From NCBI GenBank assembly GCA_019671005.1, contig CM033752.1:13578001-13642000 (forward strand): a DNA stretch of 64,000 nucleotides, given 5' to 3'. This stretch comes from Hibiscus mutabilis (taxonomy: Eukaryota; Streptophyta; Magnoliopsida; Malvales; Malvaceae). Numbering within the stretch: the first letter of the stretch is position 1; each line of letters opens with the position of its first letter. This document shows positions 60,796 through 64,000 of the stretch, one piece after another. Below the pieces are notes generated by a model that searched no databases, was not told the origin of the DNA, and saw nothing but the letters and a program-made list of their open reading frames with translations. The translations under genes were made by a program, and so were the position numbers.

Positions 60796-61240
60796 TGGTT
60801 TAAGGTACGAAAGTTTTGGAGCATAAAAGCATGAAAATTATCTTCAATAATAATGTAATAATTATATATGTCAATAAGCACAAGTGCTCAGCTTTTCATT
60901 TGAAACAAAGCTTTAAGTAATACTGAGTCGAGCCTTGATGGCCCATGTTTCCATCTCTTCACATACTTGCTGTATTTTGCTTTCTCTCCCAATCGTATTA
61001 AAGTGGCTTTAAAGTGGTAGTGGTTTGAAAATTATTTTCTTACTCATTATACCCATGTTTTGTAGTGAACAAACGTGAGACTATGTCCTCAAGTGAAAAG
61101 TAAAGCCACGTTCCTGGTAAGTTAAAATGCATTATGTTTTCCAACCTTGACCACACGTTTTTTAATCAACTACCACACCTTCCCCATTGTAATAATGTTT
61201 TATTTTTTTTATTTTTTTGTAAATGATATAATTGTTATAA

Positions 61241-61850
61241 ATGGTAGATAATCAAGATACCAAAAATGAAGATAGAGAGTTGGAGTGTTATAATCAGGAT
61301 GTAGGTGGCTATAATCATGATGAAGATGGATACACCGGTGAATCAGATTGTAAAACTTATGCTGAAGAAGAACAAATTGAATGTACTGTTGATGATGTAA
61401 AACATATAGATGATGAGAAGACAATTGACTACTTCATTGACGAGAGTATATGGGAAAAGATTGGGAAAGAATTAAAAGATTACGATGAGAATGATATGGA
61501 TATGCTAAAGTGGAAGACTTTAGATGATTGCATTGAGTTTTATTATACCTAGGAAAAAGTGGAAGGTTTTGGAGTTCAAATGAGCCAATCAGTGACAAGT
61601 CGAAATGGTGGTCACATAATTTCAAAGAAATGGTGTGCTGTAAGGATGGATATAGAGAGAAAAGGTGGATTGACTGGCCAAATAGAAAACGTGAACAATG
61701 ATCGGTTAACAGAGTTGGATGTAGAGCACTTATTAAATTCAAATTGGACGAATGGTATTAACATTGGAAAGTTGCTAAATTCCGCGCAGAACATAACTAT
61801 GAAATGGTTCAGCCAACACAAGTTGCTTACATCATGTATGTAATTTATAA
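61241..61850 (+). pseudogene. FAR1/FRS-type DNA-binding domain protein, broken
   Basis: ATG at 61241 opens an acidic N-terminus (MVDNQDTKNEDRELE and following) that leads into the FAR1 domain: MDMLKWKTLDDCIEFYYT, then a TAG (61550-61552), then VEGFGVQMSQSV. A frameshift near 61630 moves on to CCKDGYREKRWIDW, NRVGCRALIKFKL and WKVAKFRAEHNYEMVQPTQV. These match the zinc-binding FAR1 domain order of spaced cysteines (GC) and a late histidine (EHNY, family HNH). Further stops are at 61699-61701 and 61759-61761. FAR1 proteins are Mutator-transposase relatives; this copy is either a dead gene or a dead MULE. A GTATGT donor follows at about 61836. Confidence 0.8.
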
Positions 61851-61888
61851 ATAAGTAAATTGTTACATACTAACTTTTAGCTTATATA

Positions 61889-64000
61889 TGTAACACCCTT
61901 AGCGTATACTCAAAGACCGAATATAGATTAAAGATGCTACGGAATCATTGGAAGAAATCTTGACTTGTAAATATATTTTTTTATACCAAAATTTAATTTG
62001 TAGTTTAACCTTTTCTCGGTTTTAAATTTAAAACTATGTTGTCCAGGTGCAGCTAGTTTTGACCCTGAATTTGTTTACAAAATTTATAATTGAATTATTA
62101 AAATAAAAACAATATAATTTAGGGTGAAAACAACGCAAGCTGCCTAGATCCTTTCTTGATTTTAAAATTTTTACTCGTTTAGGGCTAAACAACATTTTAA
62201 CCATACCAAAGATTTTGTTATTGTTAACAATTCATATTTTTAAACTTATCCAACCATAAAAGCATATGATTACGTTGTAAACTTATGCTGTAGGCAGTTC
62301 AACTTTAAAATACTTACATGTCCACTAGTCTATCAAATTATGGTAAAGACGTACTTACTGAACTTATTGTAGTAACTTGATTTTTCCAAATTTCTACTCC
62401 TCGATAGATGATTTCCAAGAAACCTAAGTGTGACATAAGACACGCTAAGTACAAACTTAGTGAGGCAGTTAAACTTATTTATTTTAAAATCCTGAAATAA
62501 TGTAATACAGTATGTCATATATATAAGTGCATTTCGTTTTCTCTATATCATGGCAAGTATATCACAATGTACATATGTCATGTATTCTATCATGGTCATG
62601 TTTTCATTATGCAATCATTTGCATATCATGTATTCTATCATGTATCATGTAACATGTCTATCATATATCAATAACATTTCTATCATGTATGTCATGTATT
62701 TCTCTGTCATGTAACATGTAACTTCTTTTTCATATATCATGAAATCATGTAACATCTTTTTCATGTATCACGTAATCATGTAATATATGTATCATGTAAC
62801 ATCTGCATCATGTATCATGTAATGTCTGTATAATGTTTCATGTAATCATGTAACATCTGTATCATGCAACATCTTGTTATATTTATCATCGTGTCTGGCT
62901 AGAGGCCCATGAAAACTCCGTAGCCTATCTGCACCGTAGTGCCATGTAGAGTACGTACTCGAGAGGACGCTCTTTGCTCCTCATATAAGGACGCTCTTTG
63001 CTCCTTATATTAAACACCTCATTAGTGTATTTTGCACTATGGGCTTGGATCCCCATGGTGTATCTTGTTTCATTTTAATCTTGTCATTATCCATATTTCA
63101 TATATGCATAATGCATCATTATTTATGCAAACAATAATTCGTATATGGTATTCCATCAAGCTTGCCATGTCCCGCATTGTATCATATCATGTATTATAAA
63201 GAAATACAATGCCATTTTCAATGTAATGCAAACATTTTGAAATGCACTCACCTGAACCATGTAATAGTATGCCTCACTAAATTCTACTCAATCCTTTTCT
63301 TTATAGCATCTCGAATCTTTTTTGATTCGTATCCAAACTTCATTAATCACATGAATATAAACATTTGTTAGATTCAAATCTAACAATTTTTTAAACATGC
63401 TATCAAATCTAAACATTCGAATATATAAATTTCCTTTTTCCTTCCTTATACTGTCCAAAACTCATTTTGGTCCTTAATAACCATTTAGAACTTCCATTAA
63501 CCTTTTTCAAGCTTACTCATTAACCTTAGATACAAAATGTATCAATTCTCATTTTTTGGCAGATTGCACTACCTTCAAAGAAATATTTCTATAAAATAAT
63601 CTACAACTCGGAATTCGATTCCTTTTGTTCTTAAAGAAACTAGATTCAATAAGATTTTCAACTATATAAATTAATAGCCTAAATTCAACTTGTACGATTT
63701 ATGGTGGATTTTCAATGTCAATTTCCAGTGCTGCTTTTAGAACAGACTGTTATACTATTTTCTGACCTTTCATCACTTAAAAATTCATATCTTTTTACTC
63801 AGAACTCGAAATTAGTTTCCGTTTGTTGTAGGAGAAACTAGAAGAACAAATCTTCACATCGGTATAAAATTCATTTACCAACCATTTTTGTAGAATTTAT
63901 GGTGAATTTTTAAACTTATTGCCAAATCTAGTTTTCCTACACAACTTCCATAAATAACTTCAAACTTTATACTAATCTCTCCTTACTTTGTTATTTGTCA
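61889..64000. mobile_element. Partial long LTR, cut by window end
   Basis: Starts TGTAACACCC next to the FAR1-like remnant and shows the features of the other Tekay-like LTRs: TGTAAC end, tandem repeats and no coding region. No palindrome block is visible in the part present. The other end and target duplication lie outside the window, so strand is unknown. Confidence 0.5.
62540..62890. repeat. ATCATGTAACATCT tandem repeat
   Basis: About 15-20 loose copies of ATCATGTA or CATGTAACATCT in 350 bp. Near 62965-63005, a separate direct duplication of GGACGCTCTTTGCTCCT occurs. Confidence 0.8.

Noticed and set aside
1..64000. tRNA, rRNA or other RNA genes
   Set aside because: The only tRNA-like words are retroelement primer sites. 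No cloverleaf or rRNA core was seen by reading.

Overview
This is plant nuclear DNA, most likely from a eudicot with a large, repeat-rich genome. The plant signs are one intact spliced ubiquitin-conjugating enzyme gene, Tekay-type chromovirus and Athila-type Ty3/gypsy elements with very long LTRs, Ty1/copia elements, a TTF-type hAT transposase and a Stowaway-like MITE. Nothing is bacterial or organellar. The species cannot be named from the window.

Layout. (1) 1-6218 is a three-layer nest. The RNase H domain of an old LINE (minus strand) is split by a hAT transposon (579-5991), and the hAT transposase is split by a 2.18 kb solo LTR (2124-4301). (2) 6219-~34660 is one Tekay-like LTR cut into five pieces by four insertions: a gag-only copia element (6811-10480), an Athila-like element without pol (10976-19032), an 11.96 kb Tekay-type element (19628-31589) and a second copy of the solo LTR (32118-34286). 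(3) 35996-47854 is another Tekay-type element of the same family, inverted relative to the first. (4) 47855-53400 holds a solo copia LTR, two hAT-like non-autonomous elements with 8-bp target duplications, a Stowaway-like MITE, a GC-rich gene-like leader and other repeat debris. (5) 53400-61888 is the gene island: the intact E2 gene (minus strand, six exons) and, head to head with it, a decayed FAR1-type locus whose upstream part carries a higher-order tandem array. (6) 61889-64000 is the start of another long LTR that runs off the window.

Except for the E2 gene, every coding region seen is broken. The transposable elements do not act together as a system; the nest records repeated insertion. 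Target-site duplications and TG/CA ends could be read for most elements, so the order of insertion is well supported.

Two word-level signals are not explained by the features. First, blocks of a degenerate CpG-centred palindrome (consensus GTAYCGRTAC) occur in LTRs of both copia and Tekay families, at different positions in each. Second, the Athila-like element is saturated, in LTR and internal DNA alike, with the pentamer TGCCA/TGGCA. Both resemble arrays of protein-binding sites, but that is inference.
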